Source: Ceratopteris richardii (lineage: Eukaryota > Streptophyta > Polypodiopsida > Polypodiales > Pteridaceae). Taken from it: a stretch of DNA of 64,000 nt. The notes under the pieces are model-generated. The model saw nothing but the letters and a program-made list of their open reading frames with translations. It ran no database searches and was not told where the DNA came from. Made by a program: the position numbers and the translations under genes. Below are positions 63,987-64,000 of the stretch, one piece after another. Location of the stretch: positions 136,294,753 to 136,358,752 of the forward strand of contig CM035439.1 of the NCBI GenBank assembly GCA_020310875.1, given 5' to 3'. The number at the start of each line of letters is the position of its first letter. The stretch's first letter is position 1.

Positions 63987-64000
63987 ATGATTGTCCTGCC

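Larger units (their letters stand above)
50488..64000 (+). mobile_element. element D: Athila-like Ty3/gypsy with double H2C2, second protease and extra ORF
   Basis: 5' LTR, tRNA-Asp type primer site, 1.6-kb leader with palindrome array, gag, PR1, RT, RNase H, two H2C2 modules, integrase, PR2, W-x-P-K tail and extra ORF. It runs off the right edge, so its 3' LTR and second site duplication are not visible. More than 13.5 kb long. Many in-frame stops and a handful of frameshifts. Domain order equals that of element A. The left flank ACTTC (50483-50487) is the presumed site duplication. Confidence 0.92.

Overview
The window is plant nuclear DNA made almost entirely of LTR retrotransposons inserted into one another. 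I see no intact host gene, no rRNA or tRNA gene and no CRISPR array. The plant assignment rests on Ty1/copia polyproteins of plant type (GAG-pre-integrase, the integrase motif HTDVWGP, the RT motif YVDDML), a chromodomain Ty3/gypsy element primed by initiator Met tRNA, and Athila-like Ty3/gypsy elements, one with a tRNA-Asp type primer site. The deep nesting fits a large, repeat-rich land-plant genome. The species cannot be read from the window.

Layout. 1-2400: 3' end and LTR of an unidentified element (Z). 2400-23371: element A (+), a very long decayed Ty3/gypsy element, cut by the complete chromovirus B (12807-19693, site duplication GCCAT). 23603-31740: minus-strand copia remains (C0 pol joined to the gag of another family, X), interrupted by C1 (24258-28827, TTAGG) and by a solo LTR of the D family (30684-31342, CATTG). 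31748-37220: plus-strand copia mosaic (C2, H, C3, C4). 37836-39719: 3' part of copia G1. 39720-44722: decayed minus-strand Ty3/gypsy F. 44723-50487: copia G2 (-) with copia E (-) inserted in it. 50488 to the end: element D (+), inserted in E and related to A.

The notable content is shared by A and D. Behind a normal gag, first protease, RT and RNase H, both carry (1) two consecutive integrase-type H2C2 zinc modules with matching residue spacing, (2) after the integrase, a second retropepsin-like domain (PR2) of a different motif class from the first protease, (3) a proline/glutamine-rich tail with repeated W-x-P-K motifs in the same frame as PR2, and (4) a further ORF downstream, preceded in both by an intron-acceptor-like sequence. 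In A that ORF runs about 1,070 codons and contains a long coiled coil. D also has a 5' leader with about 20 copies of a short CpG-rich palindromic motif. I do not recognise this combination from a described element.

Every polyprotein here is broken by stops, frameshifts or deletions, so no element looks autonomous as read. Domain order, target site duplications, LTR pairs, polypurine tracts and primer sites still allow the order of insertion to be reconstructed.
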